The notes beneath the pieces were generated by a model, which worked only from the letters and a program-made list of their open reading frames with translations, searched no databases and was not told the origin of the DNA. Below, piece by piece: positions 9,455-18,002 of a stretch of DNA of 64,000 nt (positions within the stretch are counted from its first letter, which is position 1; each line of letters begins with the position of its first letter). The stretch lies in contig CP036163.1 in assembly GCA_019056595.1 (NCBI GenBank), positions 2,170,001 through 2,234,000 on the forward strand, given 5' to 3'. Position numbers and translations under genes: made by a program. This DNA comes from Pectobacterium atrosepticum (GTDB lineage: Bacteria > Pseudomonadota > Gammaproteobacteria > Enterobacterales > Enterobacteriaceae).

Positions 9455-10215
9455 GCTTTGCCACTCCAGTGAACAATTCGTTTTTCTGCTATTAAAAACA
9501 GCACGTTAAGCAGATATCCCAGTGCGCCGGTAATCAGAATAGAAGCGTACATATCCCGAATATTGAATACCTGCTGAGCATCAATGATGCGGTGCCCCAA
9601 CCCCGTTTCGGAACCGATAAACATCTCCGCGACAATCACGATCACCAACGCCATCGACACGCCGGTACGCAGGCCGACAAAGGTTTGTGCCAGGCTTTCG
9701 AGCAGCATGATGTCTTTAAAAATATGCCAGCGGGAGATCCCCATCACCTGTGCCGCCATCAGACGGGTTTTCTTTGCATTCATCACGCCATAAGCGCTGT
9801 TGAACAGAATCACCAGCACGGCGGCAAAAGCTGAAATGGCAATTTTATTCGCGTCGGTTATCCCAAAAATCAGCAAAAATAGCGGAATCAGCGCTGACGA
9901 TGGCGTTGAGCGGAAGAAATCGATCAGAAACTCCAGACTGCGGTAAATCTTTTCATTACTGCCCAGAATAACGCCTAGCGGCACGCCAATCAGTGCAGCA
10001 AAACCAAATGCGGCGAGCGTACGGTATAGCGTCGCGCCGATATCCGTACGCATGCTGACATCCGCGAAGGACTGGAACATATAGCTCAACGTGTCGACCG
10101 GCGAAGGTAATAAAATGGGGTTCAACCATTTCGCACTGACCGCCAATTGCCAAAAGAGAAACAGCAGAATCGGGCCGACAGCGGGTAGTAATTTAGACGT
10201 CCAATGCTCACGCAT
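9451..10215 (-). CDS. ABC transporter permease (SsuC/TauC type)
   Basis: A 254-residue inner-membrane protein with about six hydrophobic helices. The conserved EAA-type cytoplasmic loop is seen as AAQVMGISRWHIFKDIMLLES. The FRSTPSSALIPLFLL segment is typical of the NrtB/SsuC/TauC permease family. It forms the membrane channel for the neighbouring binding protein and ATPase, overlaps the ATPase start by four bases, and starts 15 bp after the binding-protein gene. Confidence 0.92.
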   Translation of the reverse strand: MREHWTSKLLPAVGPILLFLFWQLAVSAKWLNPILLPSPVDTLSYMFQSFADVSMRTDIGATLYRTLAAFGFAALIGVPLGVILGSNEKIYRSLEFLIDFFRSTPSSALIPLFLLIFGITDANKIAISAFAAVLVILFNSAYGVMNAKKTRLMAAQVMGISRWHIFKDIMLLESLAQTFVGLRTGVSMALVIVIVAEMFIGSETGLGHRIIDAQQVFNIRDMYASILITGALGYLLNVLFLIAEKRIVHWSGKA

Positions 10216-10230
10216 AATCGCGCACCTCCC

Positions 10231-11250
10231 TTAAGGCTGATAAATCAGGCTGCTAACATCCACCGGCTGCCGGAAGATTTTTCTTTCAGTGAACACGTCA
10301 TAAAACTTCTGGAACCACGCTAGATTGTCGCCTTTTAGTTCGTCGTACATAACGAACCCCGGCAAAGGCACCTCTTTACTCAGTTCGGCTTCAATACTGG
10401 TGTAACCGGTAATGTTTTCGCGAGCCGCATCAGGGTTCTGCTGAATAAACTGCACCGATTTGGCATAGGCTTGTGTGAAGGTCTTCGCCTCAGCAGCACG
10501 ACTTTCGATAAAACCACTATTTAACGCCGCCGCACCACCAAACCACGGCGCATCTGGGTTACCGAGCACATAGCGTGAGATCACTCCCGTTTCCAGCGTA
10601 CGCGACAGCCCCTTCAGCCGCCCGACCGTCCCAGTAGGTTCCAGAGTATAAACACCGTCAATTTGTCCAGCGGCCAGCGCCGCTACATGTTGTCCGACGG
10701 GCAATTCCGTCACCCGCAGTTCATCCGCCGTAAAACCATTCTTCTCCAGAATGATTTTGGTCATGACCACATTCTGAATACCCGGCCCACAGGCGATACG
10801 CTTGCCCCTCAGCTCTGCGATACTTTTTACGTCGCTGTTTAGCGGCACCAGAAATTCATCCAACACCATCCGATGGTTAGAAGGGTTTGAGCAAATGATC
10901 TTGAACAGACCGGGGGAAGTAATCTCCCCTAATCCCAACGCGCCAGTAGCCGTACCGTTGGCGCAGCCGTGTATGCGCCCCGTGATCATCCCTTCGACAA
11001 TCTGTTGCGGGCTGGCGAATTTCACGGCGCGAACATTCAATCCCGCCTCTTTGAAAAAGCCGCGTTCAACGCCCACATATAAAGGCAAGCCGCCAACAAT
11101 CGGCCAGTAACCAATGCGGATCTCCTCACCCTCTGCGGCTAAAGCGATGCCCGGCAGCAAGCTGCTTAGCGTCAGCGCCCCTGCGCTAACGGCTGACCAC
11201 TTCATTAACTGCCTGCGTTTACGATCGATCTTGTCATTGTTATTTTTCAT
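10231..11250 (-). CDS. ABC transporter substrate-binding protein (SsuA/NMT1-like), probable Tat substrate
   Basis: A periplasmic binding protein of about 339 residues. The N-terminus has a twin-arginine-like signal (RKRRQLMKW followed by a hydrophobic stretch and ALAAEG). Tat export is therefore suggested, though Sec cannot be excluded. The mature start EEIRIGYWPIVGGLPLYVGVERGFF is the hallmark of the NMT1/SsuA group that binds sulfonates, nitrate or thiamine precursors. No monooxygenase gene (SsuD, TauD) lies beside it, so the ligand stays open. The ATG at 11250, with AAGGGG upstream, is chosen over a TTG five codons earlier. Confidence 0.88.
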   Translation of the reverse strand: MKNNNDKIDRKRRQLMKWSAVSAGALTLSSLLPGIALAAEGEEIRIGYWPIVGGLPLYVGVERGFFKEAGLNVRAVKFASPQQIVEGMITGRIHGCANGTATGALGLGEITSPGLFKIICSNPSNHRMVLDEFLVPLNSDVKSIAELRGKRIACGPGIQNVVMTKIILEKNGFTADELRVTELPVGQHVAALAAGQIDGVYTLEPTGTVGRLKGLSRTLETGVISRYVLGNPDAPWFGGAAALNSGFIESRAAEAKTFTQAYAKSVQFIQQNPDAARENITGYTSIEAELSKEVPLPGFVMYDELKGDNLAWFQKFYDVFTERKIFRQPVDVSSLIYQP

Positions 11251-11620
11251 TGTGTTCCCCTTCAACGGTGAGCTAACAACAGCTGATAATCACCAGCCTG
11301 AAAAAACCGATCAGGTCGATTGCCTGAGTCGCGCCATCTTGTACACAAGATGGTATATAAGACTAAGCACAGGCCGTGCCATGATTCCCGACACCGTGAA
11401 AACGCAGTAAACACGCCGTTCTGACAGGATCGCGCGCACCAAAAAAAGGCAAAACGTTACAAAAATGCATTACGAGTGATGCAGTGAATGGAGGGAGCAG
11501 TGAGACGAGCAGGCCAGAGAGAAGCGAGGTAATGTTGATCAGCAAGCTGGGTTCGTGGAGGAGAGCGACGACAAACCAATGCAAATTAATTGATTGCCGT
11601 CGATGGTACTTTGTATCGGC
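11251..11620. other. Intergenic region with promoter and operator candidate for the ABC operon
   Basis: About 370 bp between the binding-protein gene and the HAD gene, both leftward. It holds a 20-bp palindrome at 11334-11353 and a TATATA element just upstream of it for leftward transcription. The hydrophobic minus-strand frame at 11363-11584 lacks a convincing ribosome site and is not called. Confidence 0.45.
11334..11353 (-). promoter_or_regulatory. 20-bp palindrome, candidate operator of the ABC transporter operon
   Basis: CCATCTTGTACACAAGATGG has 8-bp perfect arms around TACA. The core TTGTACACAA resembles operators of FadR-subfamily GntR repressors; a TetR-type operator is an alternative. 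For leftward transcription a TATATA box lies directly upstream, so a bound repressor would block the start region. No GntR gene is in the window. Confidence 0.5.
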
Positions 11621-12316
11621 TTAAGACTTGGCGCTGAGCTGCGTGAATACCTCCCGTAGCGTTGCAGCCTCATAGGTTGGCGCGATATCCGAATCGTTGG
11701 CGGCTCCGTTTGCATTGAACCAGCAGCTGTCTATGCCGTACAGGTTCGCTCCCAGGATATCGGCATCAAGCCTGTCTCCCACGATGATCGCCTTGGTTTT
11801 CTCAAACGCGCTGAACTTGCTGACTGAGAACTCAAAGAAGCGCGCGTCCGGCTTCGCGAATCCGCAAGCCTCAGAGGTAGCAACAAACGTGAGCCAATCT
11901 GCCAGCCCCGAGTTCGCTACCCGCTTCGCCTGCACATACTCAATGCCGTTGGTAATAATGCCAACCTCACCGATCTCGGCAAGCGCTTCGCATATCTGGA
12001 CAGCGCCATCGACCAACACCACGGTTTCAGGCAAGCACTCCAAATAGAGGCTGCTCGCTTTATGGGGATCGATATCAATGCCATGAAGGCAGAACGTGCG
12101 ACGGAATCGCTCTACTTTCAGTAAATCTTTGGTGATTTCCCCTTTCTCAAACTTGCTCCATAGCTGGGAATTCTCACGCTGATAGTCTGCAAACAGGGTC
12201 GTGTTTTCAATATCGATACCAAGGTTTGTCAGCGTGCGTGCGAACGAAAGACGCTCAGAGGCTTTGAAGTCTAACAGCGTGTCGTCAAGGTCAAACAGGA
12301 AGTGGCGGTATTTCAT
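11621..12316 (-). CDS. HAD-family hydrolase, YjjG-like nucleotide 5'-phosphatase
   Basis: A cytosolic phosphatase of 231 residues. Motif I is FDLDDTLLDF with the nucleophile and acid Asp, motif II is ITNGIE, motif III includes the Lys in GFAKPDARFF, and motif IV is VGDRLDADILGA. The cap insertion and length match the YjjG group of noncanonical pyrimidine nucleotidases, which house-clean nucleotide pools; the substrate assignment is by family resemblance. Its ATG overlaps the stop of the upstream MFS gene by four bases, so the two are translated as one unit. Confidence 0.87.
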   Translation of the reverse strand: MKYRHFLFDLDDTLLDFKASERLSFARTLTNLGIDIENTTLFADYQRENSQLWSKFEKGEITKDLLKVERFRRTFCLHGIDIDPHKASSLYLECLPETVVLVDGAVQICEALAEIGEVGIITNGIEYVQAKRVANSGLADWLTFVATSEACGFAKPDARFFEFSVSKFSAFEKTKAIIVGDRLDADILGANLYGIDSCWFNANGAANDSDIAPTYEAATLREVFTQLSAKS

Positions 12317-13545
12317 AAATGTTGGTTACTCGAAATCAAGGAATCGCTTTTGGTGGAGACGGACTGCGCGGGCTTAGCGGCTATCAGCGCGCGGTTAACG
12401 CCCAGAATCACAACGATGAATGATAGCGTCAATAGCCCGATCATCACCCACGGAAACGCGCCCGGGCCTGCGTTGCTGAGGAGCAATCCGCCGATGACGC
12501 CTCCAGAAGCGACGGCGGTGTTCCACGATGTAGTAGACATCGACTGTGCGACGTCCACGGCATCAGACGAAAGATGGGTCATCGCCGTTTGCGTGACAAC
12601 AGAGAATCCCCCGAAAGACATTCCCCACATAAAGACTGCTAGAACCAGAATGATCGGTACATCGGACCAAAGGCCCAGAAGGAGGGTCGCGGCAGCGAAT
12701 AACAGCACTTCGGCAGGGCCGAGACGCTTGAGGTTCCCATCGACTATGATGCCTGACAGCACAAGGCCAAAAACCGCACCAGCCCCGAAAATAAACAGTA
12801 CCCCGTTGAGCCAGTCCCCCATGGCAGAAGCTACGAGGAAAGGTTCGATGTAAATATAAAGAATGTTGTGCGTGACGATATAAGTGAGGATCAATGCAAG
12901 CGTCGCCCCTACGCCGCGCTTGGAGGCAACCTGAGGCAGCGATAGCCGCTGATCAGCCGATTCACCCGGAAAATCGGGAGCAAAAAGCGCGATCCAAACG
13001 ACGAGGAACACCGCGATAATCGACACTAATCCAAACGCCCCCTGCCAGCCGATCGCTGACCCGAGAAGGCCGCCAATCGGTACGCCGAGAACCAACGCAG
13101 CCGTAGAGCCCGCACCGACAATAGCGATTGCACGCCCGAGTAACCAACGGGGAACCATACGGGATGCGTACCCGGCAAGCATCGACCAGACCACGCCGCC
13201 AAACAGACCAGCAACAAAGCGGGCGGCCAGTGATAAAACGTAGTTGTCCGAAAATGCGGTCACCGCATTAACGACGGCAAATCCGCTAATTGCTACAAGC
13301 AACAGAGGCTTACGCCGCATTCCCCGCGTCAGTGCCGTAGCGGGAATCGCGGATAAAAGCGCCCCCAGAGCAAACGCGGTGATGAACTGACCAGCCAGAC
13401 TTTCGGAAACGTCCAGGCCCGTAGCGATCGAACTAAGGAGCCCTGCTGGCATAATCTCGGTCAGTAAGGTCAGAAACGCGGCTGTCGCAAGAGCGAGGAG
13501 CTTTGACACGGGGAGAGACGGAGTTTGGATTCGATTTGCACTCAA
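12313..13545 (-). CDS. MFS transporter of the DHA1 drug/metabolite efflux type
   Basis: A 410-residue inner-membrane protein with 12 hydrophobic helices. Motif A-like ALTRGMRRKPLLL follows helix 2, and the helix 4-5 region RFVAGLFGGVVWSMLAGYAS is typical of AraJ/CmlA-like DHA1 exporters. It is the first gene of a two-gene unit with the YjjG-like phosphatase, overlapping by ATGA. Such pairing could mean export of a nucleoside or analogue processed by the phosphatase, but this is inference. Confidence 0.87.
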   Translation of the reverse strand: MSANRIQTPSLPVSKLLALATAAFLTLLTEIMPAGLLSSIATGLDVSESLAGQFITAFALGALLSAIPATALTRGMRRKPLLLVAISGFAVVNAVTAFSDNYVLSLAARFVAGLFGGVVWSMLAGYASRMVPRWLLGRAIAIVGAGSTAALVLGVPIGGLLGSAIGWQGAFGLVSIIAVFLVVWIALFAPDFPGESADQRLSLPQVASKRGVGATLALILTYIVTHNILYIYIEPFLVASAMGDWLNGVLFIFGAGAVFGLVLSGIIVDGNLKRLGPAEVLLFAAATLLLGLWSDVPIILVLAVFMWGMSFGGFSVVTQTAMTHLSSDAVDVAQSMSTTSWNTAVASGGVIGGLLLSNAGPGAFPWVMIGLLTLSFIVVILGVNRALIAAKPAQSVSTKSDSLISSNQHL

Positions 13546-13732
13546 AATTATTATTTACCTGTAACGCAGGCCTGTCGTGGCACACTAATTTTTTTCCACC
13601 TGAATAGCGATGATAGCATCACATCCTTATACAAACAGATAACATGATGATCGACACGGGCTGGCATTGTCGCGAGGAAACGCCCTATGACGTGTTGAAC
13701 GCCATCCAGCCAAGCCTTAAGTCAGGCAGCGA

Positions 13733-14068
13733 TCAACCTTCTGTTTTCCCGCACAGTTCTTCAGCCAGCCACTGAATGTAATCCGCCAAAGCCGCTTCAT
13801 TTCTCTGGCAGTACGTCCATTTCTGATAGCGTTTTACCGTAATGAAACCTGCCTGCCGCAACAGATCGACATGTCGGCTGGCTGTCGGTTGGGCGATATG
13901 CAACGCATCGGCGATCAACGTAATACACACACCAAATTCCTGCGGATCGGCTGACGTCTGCCCACTAAAATATTGTTGCGGATGCTTAAGCAGCCGGAGG
14001 ATTTCCAATCGTGGTTCACTGGCTAATGCTTTGACTTGGGTTGATCTCTCGCTCATCTTTTGTATCAT
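13733..14068 (-). CDS. ArsR-family helix-turn-helix regulator
   Basis: A 111-residue winged-helix repressor. The N-terminal part ALASEPRLEILRLLKH and the recognition helix IAQPTASRHVDLLRQAGF are characteristic. The metal-binding Cys pair of ArsR/SmtB sensors (ELCVCDL) is absent; the single CITLI at that position and QYFSGQ suggest a non-metal or atypical sensor. Two ATGs (14068 and 14056) are possible and neither has a strong ribosome site. It is divergent from the hydrolase/cupin pair with fewer than 50 bp between starts, so it very likely controls both sides. Confidence 0.86.
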   Translation of the reverse strand: MIQKMSERSTQVKALASEPRLEILRLLKHPQQYFSGQTSADPQEFGVCITLIADALHIAQPTASRHVDLLRQAGFITVKRYQKWTYCQRNEAALADYIQWLAEELCGKTEG

Positions 14069-14097
14069 ATAGTCACATAGCTAACATTGAATATGAT
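14064..14097. promoter_or_regulatory. Candidate operator in the ArsR / hydrolase divergent region
   Basis: Inverted heptamers ATCATAT (14064-14070) and ATATGAT (14091-14097) are 20 bp apart in the very short divergent region. Their symmetry and position fit binding by the adjacent ArsR-type repressor; no binding consensus for this protein is known to me. Confidence 0.35.
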
Positions 14098-14103
14098 GAT
14101 AAC

Positions 14104-14943
14104 ATGCTTGAACTGAAACATAACTTTATTTTCGAAGATCAGCCTGTTGCCTGGGGATGCATGGGTCAAGGACCCGCGCTGGTGCTGATTCACGGTACAC
14201 CCTTTTCTTCTCAGGTATGGCGACGTATCGCTCCCCTGATCTCCTCCCATTGGACCGTTTATTACTACGACATGGTGGGCTACGGGCAATCACATAAATC
14301 TGCCGGACAGCAGGTATCGCTTGGCGTGCAGGACCGACTACTGGCCGCACTCCTGAAAGAATGGAAGCTGACGCGACCCGACATACTTTGCCATGATTTC
14401 GGCGGAGCGACGGCGCTACGTGGCTATTTCCTGCAAGGTCTCCGTTATGCCTCGCTGACGCTGTTTGATGCGGTCGCGATTTCCCCGTGGGGCTCGCCCT
14501 TTGTGACACATGTCAGAAAACATCAGGATGCCTTCACCGGCCTGCCGAAATACGCTCACGATGCGTTACTCAGCGCTTATTTGCAGGGCGCGGCTTATCA
14601 GCCGTTATCGGAAGAAGCGCTGAACATTTACATGTCACCGTGGCAGGGAGAAGTCGGGCAAGCCGCTTTTTATCGGCAAATAGCGCAGATGGATCAATGC
14701 TATACCAACGACATTGAACCCTTGCTCACCGAGCTTGATTGTCCAGTGAATATGTTATGGGGCGAGCAGGATGAGTGGATACCACTTGAGGTCGGCAAAC
14801 GTCTAGCACATCGACTTGGCGATTCGCCTTTACAGATCGTCAAAAACGCAGGGCACCTTGTACAGGAAGATGCCCCCGAAGCCATTGTTCAATCTATGTA
14901 TTCCTTGCTGCTAAAACGGGCGGGAACGTCATCCTCACGATAA
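14104..14943 (+). CDS. Alpha/beta-fold hydrolase (haloalkane dehalogenase / lactonase-like)
   Basis: A 279-residue enzyme without signal peptide. The oxyanion region is LIHGTPFSSQVWRRI and the acidic dehalogenase-like nucleophile elbow is CHDFGGATAL. The elbow carries Asp in place of Ser (D-F-G-G), as in haloalkane dehalogenases and fluoroacetate dehalogenases. The late acid is in WGEQDEWIP and the catalytic His in NAGHLVQEDAPEA. The Asp nucleophile makes C-halogen or related bond hydrolysis plausible, but the substrate is unknown. The ATG at 14104 is chosen over 14041, which would run back through the ArsR promoter. It is followed after 10 bp by the cupin gene. Confidence 0.85.
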   Translation: MLELKHNFIFEDQPVAWGCMGQGPALVLIHGTPFSSQVWRRIAPLISSHWTVYYYDMVGYGQSHKSAGQQVSLGVQDRLLAALLKEWKLTRPDILCHDFGGATALRGYFLQGLRYASLTLFDAVAISPWGSPFVTHVRKHQDAFTGLPKYAHDALLSAYLQGAAYQPLSEEALNIYMSPWQGEVGQAAFYRQIAQMDQCYTNDIEPLLTELDCPVNMLWGEQDEWIPLEVGKRLAHRLGDSPLQIVKNAGHLVQEDAPEAIVQSMYSLLLKRAGTSSSR

Positions 14944-14953
14944 GGCGGCATTA

Positions 14954-15589
14954 ATGAGCAGCAGTGACAACATTCTCGAACGCTTACTCTTCACGATACA
15001 TAAGCGGTTAGTCTCGATACTCATAGATCCGCATTTACGTAAGGATGTCGCCCCAACCGTCAACGGCTGGCCTTCCCGACCAGAAAAAAATATGCGACCG
15101 AGTACCGCTGTGCATCTGCCTGCGGTTGATTATCTTGAACAAACGTTGAAAATCGGGGAAACATTGGGAGACAGAGAAATATGCTCAATGATCAGGTTAT
15201 TAGCCCCAGAATTAAGCTGGAACTTTGATTACACCCCGCATCCCGAGTTTCCGTATCTGGACGAAAAAGTCGCCTTTACGCAATTCGTCGGACCTGACGA
15301 TCTCTGGGTATCTTCTCATTTAGCGATAGGGTTGACGCTCATTGCGCCAGAAACGCATTATCCAGCGCACTGCCACCCCGCAACGGAGATTTACCTTCCT
15401 CTGGCTGGCACGGGTTTATGGTCGATGGGGAATGAGGATTATTTTCCGCGCCAACCCGGTGAGTTAATTTTTCACCCTAGCGGTATTACACATGCGACTC
15501 AGGCACAAGAAGAGCCGATGCTCGCGTTATACATTTGGCACGGTGATATCTGTTCGCCCTCTGAATGGCTGCCTGAGGCGTGTGAATAG
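14954..15589 (+). CDS. Cupin enzyme of the DMSP-lyase-like (DddL/DddQ/DddW) superfamily
   Basis: A 211-residue protein whose C-terminal half is a single cupin. Motif 1 is HYPAHCHPATEIYLPLAG, giving the His-x-x-x-His-x-x-x-x-Glu-x-Tyr metal set, and motif 2 is PGELIFHPSGITHAT with another metal His. This layout is that of the bacterial DMSP-lyase cupins, which cleave dimethylsulfoniopropionate to DMS and acrylate. Family members of enterobacteria are often annotated this way, but their substrate is unproven. It forms an operon with the Asp-nucleophile hydrolase under the divergent ArsR-type regulator. Confidence 0.8.
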   Translation: MSSSDNILERLLFTIHKRLVSILIDPHLRKDVAPTVNGWPSRPEKNMRPSTAVHLPAVDYLEQTLKIGETLGDREICSMIRLLAPELSWNFDYTPHPEFPYLDEKVAFTQFVGPDDLWVSSHLAIGLTLIAPETHYPAHCHPATEIYLPLAGTGLWSMGNEDYFPRQPGELIFHPSGITHATQAQEEPMLALYIWHGDICSPSEWLPEACE

Positions 15590-15590
15590 A

Positions 15591-15622
15591 CGTAAATTGC
15601 AGGTTATCGCCTGCAATTTACG
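15591..15622. terminator. Convergent terminator hairpin
   Basis: Arms of 13 bp, CGTAAATTGCAGG and CCTGCAATTTACG, are perfect with a 6-base loop, located between two converging genes. The flanking A- and T-rich ends support bidirectional action. Confidence 0.7.
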
Positions 15623-15640
15623 GTAGAAAATAAAGAGTTA

Positions 15641-16186
15641 TTATTTCTTCATCTCAATGCTTTTCATTTCATCTTTACTTAACCCATTCATTGAGCTGCT
15701 AATAACACAATTGTAAGTTTCATTCTTATTAATAATCATGAAAGTACTCACTGGGTTTTTCATTTTTTTATCAAGAGAGAAAAGAATATAAGAGTCGGGT
15801 AAAACACTGGGGCTAAATGCGCCAAATGAATAGCTATCAGATAGACCCAAGGCTGATAAATCCGCCGTTAATTCCATTGGCTGTGTACTGTGAGGTGAAG
15901 GGAACATAGACTTCGCTGACATCATCATTGATTGGGTATTAATGTTATATTCTGTTGTCACTTTCATGCCCATATATTTTGATTCAGGCATATTCAGCTG
16001 TTTCTCACACATTACATCGTGCTGCGGGCTGGACGTTCCATTTTGCAGGACGGCATGGATATGTTTTAATTCAAGTTGTTCTTTTCCGGTATGTGCTTTT
16101 GCCATATCATCAGCCTGAGCAAACCCGCTCATCACCAAAGCCGCGGTTGCTACAACGTGTAAAATAGAGCGATTCATTGCATTCAT
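15641..16186 (-). CDS. Secreted/periplasmic protein of unknown function
   Basis: 181 residues; the ATG at 16186 has AGAGGA upstream. A Sec signal peptide covers about residues 1-25 (core ILHVVATAALVMSGF, cleavage after AQA). The mature protein is small, Met- and Ser-rich, with one likely disulfide pair (DVMCEK, YNCVIS). I do not recognise the family. It sits in an AT-rich stretch next to another orphan small gene, apart from the housekeeping genes that follow, so recent acquisition is possible. Confidence 0.7.
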   Translation of the reverse strand: MNAMNRSILHVVATAALVMSGFAQADDMAKAHTGKEQLELKHIHAVLQNGTSSPQHDVMCEKQLNMPESKYMGMKVTTEYNINTQSMMMSAKSMFPSPHSTQPMELTADLSALGLSDSYSFGAFSPSVLPDSYILFSLDKKMKNPVSTFMIINKNETYNCVISSSMNGLSKDEMKSIEMKK

Positions 16187-16298
16187 TTTTCTATCCTCTT
16201 TTATCTACAGGGAAACCCTATGATCCATGATAACAATCTGTTAGTTATTAAATAAATCCGTTAGTTATTAAATAAACAACTGGAATGCTTCATGAAAT

Positions 16299-16505
16299 TT
16301 AAATGATATTTCCCAGGAAAAATAGAATAGAAAAAACAAATAACAAAAAAAAGATGATAACAGCCAGTTTAATTTTGAATGATGTGTTTTTTACAAATGC
16401 ATTCTGGTTATAAACATAGTCAAATTTAAATATTACGTCAAAATCAAATCGACGCAAAAATAAAATAAAAACGAATATCAGAATAAATATAATCAAGCTA
16501 AGCAT
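16299..16505 (-). CDS. Possible small membrane protein
   Basis: A 68-residue frame with two strongly hydrophobic segments (residues 2-16 and 48-66) separated by a polar stretch with aromatic and basic residues. The DNA is very AT-rich and no good ribosome site is seen before the ATG, so this may be a chance frame in AT-rich DNA. The two-segment pattern is the only support. Confidence 0.35.
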   Translation of the reverse strand: MLSLIIFILIFVFILFLRRFDFDVIFKFDYVYNQNAFVKNTSFKIKLAVIIFFLLFVFSILFFLGNII

Positions 16506-16730
16506 TTGATGAAATTATTTATCTATAATATCAACGTTCAAGGCGCAACTCGAATGTAAAGCCAAGAATGCTCATCGAGTAGAAGATTGGGGATACCACA
16601 AGGTCGGTATGCGACGTAGCGTACGATCTGTATTTTTACACAACGAAAAATGCATGACAAAAAAGAGTTGAACAGGTTTTATACACGGCAAGGAGAGTGA
16701 TGATGTAATCAAAAAGAGAGACTAAAAGAT

Positions 16731-16806
<76 letters not shown>

Positions 16807-16882
16807 ATATCGGACAGACAATAACAGGCGTTATGTCTGATTACTGCACACAGCTTGTATGGTGACAAGCAGTGAGAAAACT

Positions 16883-16958
<76 letters not shown>

Positions 16959-17152
16959 TCGGGAAATCTACATACGATGTTGAAGTTCTTTAATTGAAAT
17001 TCTTCATCGGTATGGGGTGCGCATTATACGAGAAATCCGTTTAACCGCAAGCCCCCGAAAATGAAAAATCGTCTGACTGCTGATAAAACCGACATCATGG
17101 CGTAAATAGCAGCAAAATTGCGGCATATCACGCCCTGCCCGTCTTGCTTAAC

Positions 17153-17695
17153 CTACAGCCGCAGAAAATTCTCACGGTAATAGGCCAGTTCCGCCAGTGA
17201 TTCACGAATGTCGTCCATTGCCTGATGCGTGCCTTGCTTCTTAAAACCCGCCATGATTTCCGGCTTCCAGCGTCGTGCCAGCTCTTTGAGCGTGCTGACA
17301 TCCAGATAGCGGTAATGGAAGTAGGCTTCCAGCTCTGGCATATAGCGGAATAGGAAACGGCGATCCTGACCGATGCTGTTACCGCAGATCGGTGATTTAC
17401 CCGCAGGCACCCACTTTTGTAGAAACGCCAGCGTTTCCAGCTCGGCGGCGCGTTCATCTGCGGTGCTGACTTTGACGCGATCCGTCAAGCCGCTGGCACC
17501 GTGCGTGCGCACATTCCAGTCATCCATCAGCGCCAGTTGGCTATCCGACTGATGCACCGCCAGTACCGGTCCTTCGGCCAACACGTTCAGATTTGCATCC
17601 GTAACCAATGTTGCGATCTCAATGATGCGATCGTGATCCGGGTTCAGGCCGGTCATCTCAAGATCGATCCAGATCAGGTTATTTTCATCTACCAT
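17153..17695 (-). CDS. orn: Oligoribonuclease
   Basis: A cytosolic 3'-5' exoribonuclease that finishes mRNA decay by degrading 2-5 nt RNAs, and is often essential. DEDDh motifs are present: [21 protein letters not shown] and [11 protein letters not shown] with the final Asp. The 180-residue length is that of the enterobacterial enzyme. It is divergent from rsgA, with an ERIC repeat between them, as is common at this locus. Confidence 0.97.
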   Translation of the reverse strand: MVDENNLIWIDLEMTGLNPDHDRIIEIATLVTDANLNVLAEGPVLAVHQSDSQLALMDDWNVRTHGASGLTDRVKVSTADERAAELETLAFLQKWVPAGKSPICGNSIGQDRRFLFRYMPELEAYFHYRYLDVSTLKELARRWKPEIMAGFKKQGTHQAMDDIRESLAELAYYRENFLRL

Positions 17696-17810
17696 CGTGG
17701 GAGTTCCTGTTGCATTGTGCCTTGTCGTCGATACAAGGATACCAGTATCAATCTCAATGCTGATACCGACAAGGTGGTATCAGTTAATTAAAATCAAATA
17801 GGGTGTATTA

Positions 17811-17936
<126 letters not shown>

Positions 17937-18002
17937 GTCTGTTAAAACGCAGCGGGCGATAACGCACTGCCGCGAACGATAAATCGTCTTAAGTGAGGCT
18001 CA

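Noticed and set aside
11363-11584. 73-codon hydrophobic minus-strand frame before the ABC operon
   Set aside because: No ribosome site, no conservation cue, and it overlaps the probable promoter region of the ABC operon.
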